Shown here in pieces: positions 23,420-36,175 of a DNA stretch of 64,000 bases. The notes under the pieces are model-generated. The model was not told the DNA's origin. It was given only the letters and a program-made list of their open reading frames with translations, and did no database searches. The stretch is from contig JAQMRL010000003.1 in NCBI GenBank assembly GCA_035578175.1, forward strand, positions 22,859,419 to 22,923,418, written 5' to 3'. Both the position numbers and the translations under genes were made by a program. This stretch comes from Catonia carolina (lineage: Eukaryota; Arthropoda; Insecta; Hemiptera; Achilidae). The first letter of the stretch is position 1, and every line of letters starts with the position of its first letter.

Positions 23420-23873
23420 TGTGTTGTCGTTTAGGTCAATAGCCGAAAGGCTGGTTTGAAGCTCTAGAGGCTTTACTTAGTAAAAACGAGAAGTGAGGTG
23501 ATTTACTATTGTCTTCCTCACTGATTTGAAAGAATATGCTTATCAGGATGCCAGACCCTCCAAAAAGCACCCACTTTCCACCCTGTAAATAACACCTTCA
23601 CTTCATTCACCACAGGGTCTTGCTGTATAGTGAAATTCATTACTTTCAGAGGAGATAGCTCTGATTAGTGCCTTTTACAACCTCTTCTGTTACTACCTCT
23701 TCTCTGTTACTACCTCTGTTTTCTCTGTTTACTACCTCTTCTGTTCTTAAATAATTCAGTCATATAATTAGATGACTATGTGATAAGAAAGAGAACTATT
23801 TTTTGTAGCCTTAGAACCAACAGGTCAAGTGCAAGTAATTTAACACAAGCCCGTTATGGGCGTAATTGGGTAA
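23420..23873 (+). mobile_element. Repeat element E, copy 1
   Basis: Inserted into a second, tandem copy of repeat D. The D sequence is split at aattaggta (23411-23419) and resumes at aattgggta (23874-23882), a 9-bp target duplication with one mismatch; the uninterrupted word is present in the first D unit at 22456-22464. Its body matches the copies at 25760, 35379 and 38642. This copy is longer than the others because of an internal local duplication of ctcttctgtt/actacctct near 23680-23750. Confidence 0.85.
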
Positions 23874-24005
23874 TACATTAATCAAACTGCTTCTTCAAAA
23901 CGATAGCACCTTATGGGCAATAAAGCCATACTCAGTAATGCGTACGTATAAAACAATCAAGTGTAATTCATTTACAGCTGGTTTTATCAATATTTTACTT
24001 TTTTA
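23874..24005 (+). repeat. Repeat D, interrupted tandem unit
   Basis: Continues the second D unit after element E. It matches 22456-22590 through cttcttcaaaacgatagc, tgcgtacgta and ggttttatcaatattttac, then diverges. Confidence 0.8.
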
Positions 24006-24315
24006 CTGAAATTTTGGAGGAAATTTTATATACTTTGTAAGCTGTTTGTGAGATTTAATCTCTGTCACTACATGAATTCACCTCCTTTCCAAACTAACCT
24101 CAAGATTATTCTGTAACTTTAAGTTTACTTAATAGAAGTTAACGGTGCATATAATCTTGGGTTATCTTTGATAATCTTCTCCATTAACTCCTTCCCCAGT
24201 TATCATCAAGGTTATTCAATAACCTTGAAGATATTGAAGACATTATCTTAAGCAAATTTATCTATCTGTCGATTATCCTTCTTAAGTCTTCCATCACTCA
24301 ACAAATTAAAAGTTC

Positions 24316-24876
24316 TTGTCTTCAACATTCAATTTTTTCATACTTCATAATATCATCATGAGAAATTCCCGATGTTTTTCTGATACTAATGTAATTACTA
24401 TGTTATATTCATCATTAATAAGGAGTAAACTGGAATATGCATCAATTGTATGGCAACCTTATTCAATAGCCGCTAAATTAAAAATTGAAAAAATTCAGAA
24501 CAGGTTTCTAAGGTATTTGTATTGTAAAAAGCATAAAGAAATATGTCATTATTCCCTTCCGACCAATGAGCTGAGAAAATCGTTCAATATAATGTCGCTT
24601 GAAAATAGACGAGACTTGAATTCACTCTTACTGATTTACAAAATTTTGAACAATAAAATTGATATACCAGGCGTAATTGAGCACATGTCACTAAGTGCTC
24701 CATTATTAAGACCTAGGTTTAATAGATTTTTTTTACATTCCCAGAAACAGAACGTTGTACCATGAAAATTCCCCAGTAAATAGAATGCTGACACTTTATA
24801 ATAAATGTAACAATATTATTGATCCTTTTTCTGACAGTCAGTCATCCTTTGCAAAAAAGTGTGTTCAGTTCTTAAA
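24316..24876 (+). pseudogene. LINE reverse transcriptase C-terminal fragment
   Basis: Reads SLIRSKLEYASIVWQPYS, EKIQNRFLRYLYCKKH and IMSLENRRDLNSLLLIYKIL, which is the thumb/C-terminal region typical of animal non-LTR retrotransposon polymerases. After about 24745 the frame shifts and continues as HENSPVNRMLTLYNKCNNI to AKKCVQFLN and a stop at about 24876, the usual terminal region. Palm and endonuclease domains are absent: a 5'-truncated, frame-shifted copy. It belongs to a different lineage from the LINE at 1.0-5.2 kb. Confidence 0.85.
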
Positions 24877-25545
24877 TTAATAACAGTATTGTACAATATA
24901 TTACAGTTTCTAAAAGACTTTACGATAAATCTGTTCGTATTATTGACCTTTTTTGACAATCAGTTAAGTTATAAAAAAAAATGTATTCCTAAAATCGAAT
25001 TTTTGTTCCACGGCTCCTGTTCTGATTTTTTTTTCTTCTTATTTTTCTTTTATTTTATTTTATTTTTTCTTTCTATCTTTAATCTTTTTTTTCTTTTCTT
25101 TCCAAATTATACTGTAATTTATTTGTAAGTACATAAGCCTACAGTAAATGCTTCTTTTAAATTTTTATGTTTGTTTGTGTGTATTATATTCAATCTTATA
25201 TCATTATATTATTACATAATTATATTATATACTATCATATTAAAACATTATATTCATCATGGTCATATTTTATATTCTTCATATTCATTATATTATTCAT
25301 ATTATTATTATATTATTCATATTCATATGTTATAATCATTGGCACATTCATTATTATATTGTAGGTTATGAATATAAGGTTATAATATTGTAGGTTAATA
25401 TTGTAGGTTATAAGCATCATTATTGTATATATTATAAGCTAATTAAATTACGATTGTATTAATATGTATGTTTTAAGAGAGCAGTATTGGGTCTTACCTG
25501 TTGCTCTCACATGTAAAACTTTATTAAATAAATAAATAAATATTA
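24877..25545 (+). mobile_element. 3' UTR and tail of the same LINE
   Basis: The 3' region runs through an expanded low-complexity TA/TTA tract (25020-25440) to a typical end, cttacctgttgctctcacat, followed by aaataaataaataaat at about 25530-25545. The AAAT-repeat tail marks the LINE 3' terminus. Confidence 0.7.
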
Positions 25546-25759
25546 ACAAAACTCTTTTTCTCATTCCACCCTTATTGTTTTTGGATATAATTTTTTTTAT
25601 TTATTGTAAAAAATCTGTACAATCTGTTTACATGGAATAATGAATAAATAGTATATAATAAATTTGGCGGAAAACCGGTCTTGAAAAATAATTTCAATAA
25701 AATTTCCTTAAAAGTTACTTATAAAATTGTTGTTTTGATTTTCTTCGTGATATTTCTTC

Positions 25760-26153
25760 ATTGTGTTGTTTAAGCCATCAGCCGAAAGGCTGGTTTGAAC
25801 CACTAGAGGCTTTACTAAGTAAAACGAGGATAAGGTGGTTTACCATGCCTTCCTCACTGACTGGAAAAGTACGCTTATCAGCATACTGGATCCTCTGAAA
25901 AGAATCAATTTCCACCGTGCAAATTACACGTTCACTTCATTCACAAGATCTGGCTGCATAAAAGTTGAAATTCATTACTTTCAAGGAAGATAACTCTGAC
26001 TAGTGTCTTTTACACCTCTACCTCTTCTGTTATTAAATGTTTCAGTCATATATTGGCTGACCACGTGATAAGAAACAAAACTACTTTTGGTAGCCTTAGA
26101 ACTAGCAGATCGAGTGCAAGTAATTTAACACTCTACCTGCGTATAATGGGTAA
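25760..26153 (+). mobile_element. Repeat element E, copy 2
   Basis: About 394 bp, flanked by atttcttc on both sides (25752-25759 and 26154-26161), an exact 8-bp target duplication. It keeps the 5' hairpin cagccgaaaggctg and the middle landmark ttcattactttcaa. No open frame. Confidence 0.85.
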
Positions 26154-26161
26154 ATTTCTTC

Positions 26162-27565
26162 CTTAACCAACAGTTAGGATGAAATATCACGATACGACAC
26201 AAAATACAAGTCGAGACTCGAACAAAGTTCAAATATTTTATCTACCAACTTACTAGACAAAAGCGACAAAATCCAAAGATTACGATGAATTTACCCAATT
26301 GTCCTCTTCTAGAGATCATTTTTCACATGTAAATAATACACAAAATTATTACATGCACATGTTTGACAGAAACAAGATCTCTAGAAGATGAAAACAATAA
26401 ATATTGTTTCATCTTTTGGGAGTTCCCATCTTTTATGTTTGAATTAGTTAATAATTTGAAAATGCAGTTTTATTGTCCATAATTTTCTTAAACGGTAGAT
26501 TTAATTCATTAGATCTATGATTCATCAAAACCATCAGTCATACCCAAAATTCAACGGTTTCAATAAACATTGCTTCGTACACTAGTTAGTTATCGATTTT
26601 TTGTGTTCATATCACACACTTCACTCGGACCCAAAAATTTTATTTATTAATGGCACCATACACAAATTGTATCAACACTTTAAATTAAAATTCCATAACA
26701 ACTTCAACCCAATGATTCACGAACTAATTCTCCACATTAACCGGGAAATCCATATCATCGGCTCAGCAGGAGGTAGAGCAGAGACTTCCGTTAACTTAAT
26801 TTAATATAGTCCAAATATCACATTGAAAAAGAAAAGAAAAATTTAATTAAACTTAATAAAAGCATAAAAAGTTATTAAAATTACTATTATTAATTAAATA
26901 GTCCTAATGATTAAATTATGAAAAGGCTAACTTTAGTGATTAACTGCGGAAGTCCTACTAATGAGTGATGTCTTCCTTTACCGTCTAATGCCATCTTTAA
27001 AAATTTTGCTCAGAGTTGAAAATAAAAACAAATAAAGTGAAAAAATCAATTAGTGAGTTTTTATTTTTATACAAGTTTGCGGAAACAGAATCTGTTAATT
27101 TGAGGGACAATTTAGTTGGCTCCTTGGTAAGTCATGCGTGCCCTGTTGACTTTTATTATTGTGCCATTTTTTTGATCGCTGATTCTGTCTGTTAGTTGAT
27201 ATTAATAATAATTATTTTTTTCATTTTTTTGTATCTTTATTTATTGTTACTTATAAACCCACCCGTCTCATGAGTTGCTCCGTTTGATTACTTGTGATAG
27301 TTTAGATTATTTATTTAGACAAATTTTCTCATGATTTGTAGTTGTTGTTTGCGGAGTCTAAGGGTGATTTACGGAGGTCATTGTATCTATTTAACTGCTT
27401 AGCAATATAACTTTCAAATTTCTTTAGATACGAAAATGTGGTAAGAAAGGTTTTATGGCTACTGTTAATCTCAGAAGTAAAGTAGATTTGAATGACAAAA
27501 CCTTAGGATAGGTGATTTATTTACTTCAGATGTATATATCTTATGTGTAATAATTAGATACAGAA
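26162..27565. other. No gene recognised
   Basis: AT-rich. Short frames only. A donor-like gtaagt at 27125 was examined as a possible exon end and rejected as weak. Confidence 0.35.
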
Positions 27566-28140
27566 ATGAAACAGGAAAAGTTCCAAATGCTTATTTTATA
27601 TTACTTGAGAAAAAATATATTCAGAAACGTACAGAAAGAGGCCATTTCAAATATTCGTCACAAGGTTGTTCCTGTTTTAATGTATCGTTTAGAGTTTTGG
27701 ATCCAACGGATGTTAAGAATAGAGACTGCCGAAATGAGATTGTTAAGACGTAAAGAAAGATATTAAGGAAGGTACTGCGACCAATAAAACGGTGGAGGGG
27801 TAAAAGCTTAGAAAAAATTATGAGCTTTACCAGCGGGTAAACAAACTATCAGATGTAATAAAAAATAGCAGACTTGTATTCTATGGAGATGTCATGAGAA
27901 CAAATGTGAACAGATTGCCCAGGAAAATACATGATTATGCAAACAGTGAAAATAAACTAACAAATGATTAAAGCAAGTTAGGAAGGATCTGGTGGTAGCA
28001 GGGGGCAGAAAGCAGGTTGGAGCAAGGAGTGGAGGTGCATGAAATTATGTATAGGGGTACACTCCGACAGGAAGTAAAGAATAGAAATGGAACCTGAAGA
28101 AGAGCACTCACGAGGAATAAGCAATTACTGGGAAATAACG
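27566..28140 (+). pseudogene. Decayed LINE 3'-end fragment
   Basis: Frames broken by several shifts read VPVLMYRLEFWIQRMLRIET and AEMRLLRRKERY, then VIKNSRLVFYGDVMRTNVNR and LPRKIHDYANSENK, then a QVRKDL-like stretch. This order (coloured-stop region, AEMRLLR, FYGDVMR, RKDL) is the C-terminal tail of a non-LTR retrotransposon polymerase. It is truncated 5' and heavily mutated; the subfamily is not assigned. Confidence 0.75.
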
Positions 28141-28144
28141 AGAG

Positions 28145-30079
28145 TAAATGTCCACAGGTGAAACTATTTATCGTGGTCTTGCAGTGACTGTTGTCGGAAA
28201 AAATAACTAACTGCACCAACGCTAGCATTTCGTAATATATATATAACTTACATTTTGACATAAGAACAACCAATCTTAAGATTATTGTTCTTTTAGCCTA
28301 TTTGTCTAATATTCCTCCAAACATGATTCCAGATTTCTCCGTGTTTACCTGTATCTTGCATCCTGTGTCCAGTTTAAATTCTACTACTATCTTGATTTCA
28401 GATACTTTCTACGGCCGTTCTTGTTCCTTTTTTTTTGTTCATACTGTACGCATTAATAACACTATTCCCTCTACCATCTCCCTCTACCCATCTACCCTCT
28501 ACCATGAAAGAGTGCTTCTTTCATTATGGCCCAACAATTCCATTTCTGTTAAATGCTTTTTGTAAGATATCTAGGATAAATAACAAAATAATACTGCAAT
28601 ATCGCAAAAAAATTACAGAGTCCTGATTTTTATAACAATTTATACTGTGGTACTGATATATTAATATTTTCGGACGAAAAAATAAAACGTGAAAGAAATA
28701 ATAAGATAATTTATCAGTTTTGTAAAAATAATAAAGTGGTTTTTGTTTGCCTTTGTATTTCGTTGCAAGAAAGATTTATTTAACAATCAAAAACCACTTT
28801 TGATTTTTCTTTTTTGTTGTAAAGGTTCGTAATAATAACAAAAGAAGCAAAAACGCAGAATTGAAGAGAGGAAAAGAGCAGAACGAAAAATAATTTGACC
28901 AAGTGTGTGTGTGAAACTAGGGCTGTGGTTTTCTTATACTCTTCTACAACTACACATTGCGAATGTGGTATTTCGTCCGGGGTAAACATAAAGGGGTGGG
29001 AGTTAAGTAGTCATATCATGATGAATTCCCTTACATAAAGTAAAACAACTAGGAATTTTCAACTCTCATGGTGTTTAATAAACTGTTTATTATTATTATT
29101 ATTATTACAATTTCATTTTTTGCTTTTATTAAATTTCACAAAAATAATATTATGTATTGTTTTGCTATTTTGTTTGTATTGTCATGTGATTATTTTAAAT
29201 TTTCTCTGGCAAAAGTGTTTAAAATACATACGTCCGAATTATCTTGTAAATGCCACAAAAAATAGCTACACTACACAAAACTTTATAGATATAGAAAGCT
29301 ATTTTTATGGATGTTGGTATTTTCTCCCTGTTTCCTTTTAACAAAAGAAATTTAAAAAATTTTTCCAAAATAACTTAACTTAAATAAAATAACTTAATAA
29401 TTATTTTACTTTTCGGTATTTGTGTTTTTCAATAGTTTAGACCTAGATCTACCAGAAAAAAACATTAATTACGTCAAAAATTATTTAATGAAAAAATTTA
29501 GATTTTACCAGGTTTACCAAAAAAAATATCTTGTCAACAAGAACGAATATTTTTCATATTTTTATACCAGTCGTTTTAAAGCAAAGGAAATTTTAGGTTT
29601 TTGAAATATCTGCATTATTGTTTTTTTATCTGCATTATTCTCAGCTGCTGGTCCAGCTTTCAAACCAATTGTTGATGGGAAATTTACTCGTTTGTGTAAA
29701 TTTTGTTTTTAATTTTGGCTTTTCTTTTTTTGCCTTTTCCCGTAAATTTAGAATTTTAACATTTAGGAACATTTTTCTCGGAAATTATTAAACCTACCAG
29801 GCTGAAATATTTACTAGTTATTTATCTTGTACATACGCATATATTGACATTTTTATATCTTGCTCAGATGCTTCAAAAATTAGCAATATGCAAAAAACGT
29901 AGAAAAAAAAATTGTAAAGACTATGTTATTTATAATTTTGTTTTTAATTTTATGGTCCAACAGATTAAATTGAAAAAATTTTATTAGCTAAAGAAACCCG
30001 ACAACTATAAGTGTGTAAAGTTTCATTTCCCTATCATTTACCAATCCTATGAAAAATGTACCTAAAAAGAGTAAATTTA
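28145..30079. other. No gene recognised
   Basis: AT-rich with an ATT run at 29088-29107. The open frames here (up to 101 residues) lack recognisable domains. Confidence 0.35.
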
Positions 30080-30480
30080 ACATTGGCGGTATACAAAGTC
30101 CAGTCTCCCTTTAATCATATAACGTATCTTTAAAAAATCCCTTTTGTAAGACGAAGCGTCTCATGGCTGGTGGAAATTTAAAAAAAGGCTTACCTTTGAC
30201 TTATGACTAAAACCATTAGTGATTTCTGCATCTATTCTATAAGAGGAATCGAATGACACTATTTTTGTTTTCAAATTCCGACTTTGATTTCTTGACTTCT
30301 GGTTTTGGGCCACTTCCGGTCGGAACCGGAACTTCAAATTCAATCCAGACTCATTTTCTTATAGATTACGAATCGGAAACCCGTTCATTAATGTCTCTTG
30401 TAGTTTTTGACATCTGTGTGTGACAAACAGAAGGACAGATAAAGGAAAATTTTGCAAGTTGCCACCAATAAAAAAATAAT
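30080..30480 (+). repeat. Repeat F, copy 1
   Basis: Matches 47585-47960 through acgaagcgtctcatggctgg, agtgatttctgcatc, gaggaatcgaatg, ggttttgggccacttccggt and aatccagactcac-type blocks. Non-coding. Orientation is the same in both copies. Confidence 0.8.
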
Positions 30481-31304
30481 ATTTTCATTGTAGATGTTAA
30501 GTAAAATTTTGACTGATCTTTTACATTTATGAGTTGTAATTCACTTTTGCAAAATCGGTTTTGAGCTGTCAGGTAGATGTAATATACAAAAAGAAAAAAT
30601 CAACGAACAGTGAAATTCCGGAATTCATCTAATTTTAAATGAAATCCATTATGCATTGTTGACATTGTCATTTGAACAAACGAGATGAAATCTATGTAGA
30701 TGCAAATTTTAAACCAAAAAGATAAATAAATTTTAAACTACTTTTCAAATGGACTACATAATTAGCATTATTTATTTATAAACTTTGTTAAGTCGTTGTA
30801 ATGTGCGCGCTTTCTCTTACCCCTTCCTCCACTTCTCGTCCTATTAAAGCTTTTAACTGAGTCAATTCAACAATGTTATTTTTTGAAATTGAAAATAAAT
30901 CTCATTTAAAATAAATTAATGTGTTAATCATTCGCAATGGGAAATTAGACCATTTAAAGAGATTTTTAAATAACATGAAATTCTTTTAATCTCCTATTTA
31001 TTCGTATCACGTATGAGAACAAATAAATTATATAAATACTCTTACACAAAACACACGCTGTTTCAAAAGCTTGAAATTCTGTTCAGCTGTTTATGTCGTA
31101 TTTTATCTACATTGACTACAGATGGTATTTTATTTAGAAACAATATAGCTGTTTTTTATGTGAATAACTGTATTAAAATCCATCAAACCACAATTCTGAG
31201 TACTCCATTAATCCTTTTTTAAGTTTTTGCAATGGAGTCTATCTTTAATTTATCTATTTCTGTGATAATTCCCTATTTCCCAAAAAATACGACTTCTAAT
31301 ATAC
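30481..31304. other. No gene recognised
   Basis: AT-rich. No feature supported. Confidence 0.35.
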
Positions 31305-31520
31305 ACTTGTTCTTCTTCTTCTCACAATCAAAAATTAGGCTTCCGCGTGTTCCGACTCACAACAACGACACTACTGAATTATTGCCATCTTTTGCGTGGC
31401 CTCCCAACATCTCTCCTCCCTTCCAGCCCAAAATACTGAAAGGAATCTTCCCTTAACCATTCTCTACGTGCTGCGTTCATCGACTTTGATGTTCAGCAAT
31501 ATTCCCATCAAATTGTAAAC
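31305..31520 (-). repeat. Repeat G, copy 1 (probable LINE/SINE 3' end)
   Basis: Shares with 41630-41865 the order ttcttcttctcacaat, ggcttccgcgtgttccgact (g/c variants), gcgtggcctcccaacat, tctcctcc and ttctctacgtg. On the minus strand both copies end in ttgtgagaagaagaa, so the GAA run looks like a simple-repeat tail of a retroposon. No frame was recognised. Confidence 0.7.
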
Positions 31521-32557
31521 ATCCAGTTCCGTTCACTTACACTTAATATATTAATTTTTATCCACACGGTCATTCTATTAATTGAGACGGTGGAAATTAA
31601 TATATCCAACTATGGTTAAAAAAACTGTGTACCAAGATACTTAATAATTTGTGTTGAACACTTTGTGTTTACTCACCATCACACCCATGATGTCCATTCG
31701 GAAATGTATTACTCATTTCTGCATTTCATTCATAAATTTCATTTCATTTTTGGTTCTGTTATTTTAGGTAGCAGGTTATAAAATTTTGAGGCCACAGGAG
31801 AGAAGTGTAGCTAGTACAGCGCGTTTCTAGCTTTGTCTGGAAAAGGTGTTTCCTTCATTTGACTTATGAGTTCTATTTTATTTCGTCGATTTACTCTAGT
31901 GTAGTTCTACCATGATTACTCGTATTTTTGGAGTTTTAGTCTGGCAATTGGCACTCTCCATGAAATTCTCTTGTCCAGAGAAGTTCTAATCGTATTTATT
32001 CTGTATCTATCAAAATACGCGATATCTATCTAGTATAAACGGTTCCTTTTATGAGAGGGTTTGTATGTGACTCAAATTTGTCGTGCATCGATTTGTGTGA
32101 TCAGTTTTTCTTGTATCAGCAAAAAATGTTTTTGCTCATTTTGTTTTAAAAAATTTTATTTTCTTTCGTATCCCTTTTATGCACTTCTCTTCTATTCGTT
32201 TACAATGATTGAATTGTCTGGGTTCATCTCCACCAACCATAACTCTGCGTAGCCATTATTGTCATCTCGCCCGTACCTTCTCCCGTCTCTCTTTCAGCTT
32301 GCATCGCATGGTTAGCACATAAATACCTGAATCTTCCTTTTCTTCGGTTACCTGTCACTTTGATCTTTATGTACTGTTTCATTTTTTTGTTCTAACTTTC
32401 TTCAAAATTACTGTTAATATTTGCGTTGTGTATTAAAGAGAGCGAATGACTCGTATGGGCTTGACTTTTCCTTTTCTCCATTTATGTTCCATTTAAACGC
32501 AATTTTTACATAACTCCTTTAGTTATAACTTTAAATGCACTTCAGTGTATTTCTTAT
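31521..32557. other. No gene recognised
   Basis: T-rich on the plus strand. No supported feature. Confidence 0.35.
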
Positions 32558-32675
32558 TGGTGACTACTTTACATAATGAAACGGTGCAACTAAACGTGTT
32601 ATAGGTAATCTTTCGATCCTAGCCGGGATTTTTAGTTGTATAATCTAACAGTCCAATGAGTACACCACGGAGGTG
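32558..32675 (-). mobile_element. SINE B copy (degraded)
   Basis: Matches the body (ggtgactactttacataatg) and head region (cctagccgggattt) of SINE B. Box B has lost several bases. Confidence 0.65.
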
Positions 32676-33589
32676 GTCAGTTTTACAATTTTGATCGTTA
32701 ATTAATAAAAATATACTAAATTTTGACTAAATAATAAAACGAAATATTTAAATACTACAAGTACAAAAACCTATGTACCAACAGGGATTTTAAAAACTGT
32801 ATAAAGAGGCATCAAGAAGTTATCGTTGTGTATTTTTTCGGTTTAACTAAAAAAAAAAACAATTAGTAAAAAAATTTACAATGTATTATTTTTATGAAAG
32901 TTGAAAAGTATTTGTATAATTTTCCACCATTATTTTGTAGTGGAAGAGATGGGTTCTAAAATGTACAAATCACAAAAACATATTTTTCAGAAAATCAATA
33001 TTTTGCTGCGAAAATATTTCAGAATAATTTATCACCAACTAAACAATGTTTTTATTTCTAATTCATTAAAAATTCAAACAGGTAATATTACTTTATCTTG
33101 GTCATAACTCGTATGCACTCTCTTTTTTACGTGAACACTCTGTTCACGCATTAGGAATGAAAGCTTTCTTCTTAAACATTTTCTGAACACTTCTTTAGGT
33201 TCAGTAATCTTTAGTTCTTTTCAAAAATTGGTAGGGAACCATGACTTGATAAGATATTTCTATACTCCCATGGTCTAATATTATTTGTTGACATGTCTTG
33301 TATTATGTTTCTATACGACCAAACACTATGTCGGGGAGTAAAAAATTATGATCCTTTTAGGAAAAAGAATTGAAATTTAGAAAATATCTTATTGTCATTG
33401 AATGTATATATAATCAACGAGGAGATAAATCATGATACTATTTTAATTTTGGCTACCTACTTGTAACATTAATATTACTAGTACTGGTTACATAAAAAAA
33501 ACTAAATTTGTAGCTAAATCATACTGCACAACAAAGCACAGTTTGAAAATATTATATCAGCGAATAGGTCTATGTTTACTGAATTTTGA
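32676..33589. other. No gene recognised
   Basis: AT-rich. The plus-strand frame at 32901-33107 shows no domain. Confidence 0.35.
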
Positions 33590-34381
33590 CAACTAGAAAA
33601 ATTGATAAGTAAAAATTCTGGTGTGAAACACTCACACGACTTTCTCTTGCCGATAAAAATAATGAACAATCTAACCTAACATTAGAAATAAACAAAAAAT
33701 ATAACCTCAAAAAACATAACCTTATTTTAATCATGATTGAAAGACGCAAAATGAAAATCAACCTCAGTTTGCCTTAAAATACGGAAAATCACTCTTTCAT
33801 GCTAAACTAGGCTCTGTAGAGAAAAATGCTTTAAACAAAAGTTGTAGATCTTGTAATTTCCTATTAATTTGACTACATACACTTTTGTCTTAAAATACAT
33901 AGATACTAAGGCTGAAATCTTTAAAAGAAATCGATTCTTTACAAGTTTTCGTGAGAAAAAAACAGAAAACTGCTAATTGCCGCTAAACCAAGCGTTATAC
34001 AAAAAAAATGTTTAAAAAAATTGTAGGATTTTAAATTCATAAAAACTTTTATTATATATACATTTTTACTCTAAAATGCATATTAAAGTCGCAATCTTAA
34101 AAAACAATTTTTTACAAGATAACAACCACCCCAAGAATTTCAGCAGACATGGCGCCTACCTTATCTTGTAGAGCATAAAAATTTAGTAAATGAAGCGATA
34201 AAAAAAAAGTCGTAGGAGCCGGTTTTGAGAAAATCGCAAAAAGTGAAAAATGATACGAATAAACTACTATTTCCGGTTGACCGATTTTGATGAAAATGTT
34301 CGTGTCGGGTTCTCTAGTAGTATCTACTTTGAGTTTCAAGTTTCTAGTTCGTACGATGTTCCGTTCTTGAGATAATCTGTT

Positions 34382-34416
<35 letters not shown>

Positions 34417-34620
34417 TTACACACAAACACACACACACACACACACCAATCGCTAAAAACATGTTTTTTGGGTTTAGGGGGTCTGAAAACATGTAGATCC
34501 GGTGAAAACTCGATTTCGAAAAATCGTCATGAAAACAATGCTTTTTTTCTATCTTTTCATATAGGCAAGAGAAAGTAAGAAATGACAGCACGTTTTGGTA
34601 TCTACTTCTTCAAATTGATT
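33590..34620 (-). repeat. Repeat D, minus-strand copy
   Basis: The reverse complement follows the 22438 copy from the tg-rich block through caaaatcggtcaacc, tctacaagata, aagattgcgac, tataacgcttggtttagc and the terminal caagagaaagtcgtgtgagt. A (CA)n microsatellite lies inside it at 34381-34446. The longest frame across it (159 residues) is a by-product of the repeat. Confidence 0.85.
34381..34446. repeat. (CA)n microsatellite
   Basis: An interrupted CA-dinucleotide run inside repeat D. The same site in the plus-strand D copy (22736-22770) is a shorter TG-rich run, so the microsatellite is part of the repeat and has expanded here. Confidence 0.95.
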
Positions 34621-35369
34621 TATAGTTTTTTACTGATTTACAGAACAACTTTTTGATCACCCTATCGTTTTTAAATACAACAACCGACTGGGGGGAAATA
34701 GGAAAACGGGCGTTAATCAAGCACACTGGATTAGCAATTCTCATTCGATAATGCGAAGGGTTAGTTAGCACGAGGTAGGCTTTATTTTATAACAAATGAA
34801 TTTCCTATAACAAAAACAATAGCCTACAATTGCTATGTTTAGAACAGTGTATTGATGTGTGGGATGCATGTAAATGGAAATTAAATTAAAAAAAAAAACA
34901 TTTCAAATATACGTGAGACTATAGGATAAGCGCATATCCCCTACCTGTATTAATTTGTTTTCCGACCCAACAAAACTGTATTTTATAATACGTCTGTTGT
35001 TTTATTCCGAATACAATTGGTTGTATTCAATTTCCGAATGCAGGGAGATTAATTTTGACAATTGCAGTTTTAAGTTTAAGGCTATTTGAGGTATTTACAA
35101 GATTATTAATGAAGTTGTATTGGATTGTTTAATAGATACTTTTAAGGAAATTGAGTCATTTGACTAAACGTAGGCTACATTATTAATGTTGTAACCAACT
35201 TTTCATGTGGATTGCTTCCATGAAGCACCTGGCTGTATCTAATATTTATTTATGTATAGAGCTTGTCAGACGTCTCGAGTTAACGCCACGCATCGTGTAG
35301 ACGGCTAGTACTTATGTTTACCTACACACTGAAAAAGGGAGTTCTGAAAAGGCGGCAACTTACTCTTAC
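34621..35369. other. No gene recognised
   Basis: AT-rich. No supported feature. Confidence 0.35.
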
Positions 35370-35378
35370 ATTTATATT

Positions 35379-35822
35379 TATGTTGTTTAGGTCATCAACC
35401 GAAGAGCTGGTTTGAATTTGTAGAGGTTTTACTAAGTAAAACGAGAAGTGAGGTGGTTTACCATTGTCGTATTCACTGAGTGGAAAAGTAAGCTTATCAG
35501 CATGCCGGGCTCTCTGAAAAAGCACATATTTTCGTTTCTGCAAATAACACCTTCACTTCATTCACCACAGGTTATGCCAGTATAATGAAATTCATTACTT
35601 TCAGAGGGAATAACTCTGATTAGCGTTTTTTGCACCTCTACTTCTTCTGTTCCTAAATGATTCAGTCATTTATTTGGCTGAATAATTGACCAATTAATTG
35701 GCTGATTCAGTCATTGAATTGGCATGCGATAAGAAACTGAACTATTTATTTTAGCCCTGTAACGAACAGATTGAGTGTAAATAATTTGACACTCCACTTG
35801 TTTGTTTTAGGCAACTAGTTTT
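35379..35822 (+). mobile_element. Repeat element E, copy 3
   Basis: About 444 bp, flanked by atttatatt (35370-35378) and atttatatg (35823-35831), 8 of 9 matching. The 5' hairpin is decayed (caaccgaagagctg). A local duplication of the ttggctga word near 35670-35720 lengthens it. Confidence 0.8.
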
Positions 35823-35951
35823 ATTTATATGATGATCAAATTACTAACGAAGTTAATGTCGAAAGCATTACATAATTTTGTATTGTAATGACCAGAAAAA
35901 ATACTAAATAAGAACAACTAATTACAATGAAGTATGTTAAACACTCCTTAC

Positions 35952-36175
35952 CTACCGGGTTGGTCCAGAAGTAAAGTTGTCGCGGTGAGTCGACTGTTTA
36001 ACAGCTGATTTTTGGAGACGAAGCTAAGACAAAGACGTGGTTCAAATTCTAGTAGAGGTAAAAATCTCTACTAGGTTCTACAGTTGTATTCTAACGAATA
36101 CAACTTTTACACGAATTTTAATACATACAGTTGTTACCGGTGTACTTTGATGGATGGGTTTAATTACTCGAGTTT
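35952..36175 (+). mobile_element. SINE A copy (5' part)
   Basis: Begins taccgggttggtccagaagt, has the cagctgattt block and box B ggttcaaattctagt. A ~30-base stretch around tctactag/gtattctaacg is duplicated inside. The body stops near tactttgatggatgggttt, so the tail is missing. Confidence 0.8.

Noticed and set aside
27063..27132. Possible 51-nt exon ending at a gtaagt donor (27125)
   Set aside because: The acceptor is poor and the open frame over 51 bases is likely by chance.
34112..34591. 159-residue minus-strand frame rich in CV repeats
   Set aside because: It is the translation of a (CA)n microsatellite inside repeat D; no domain.
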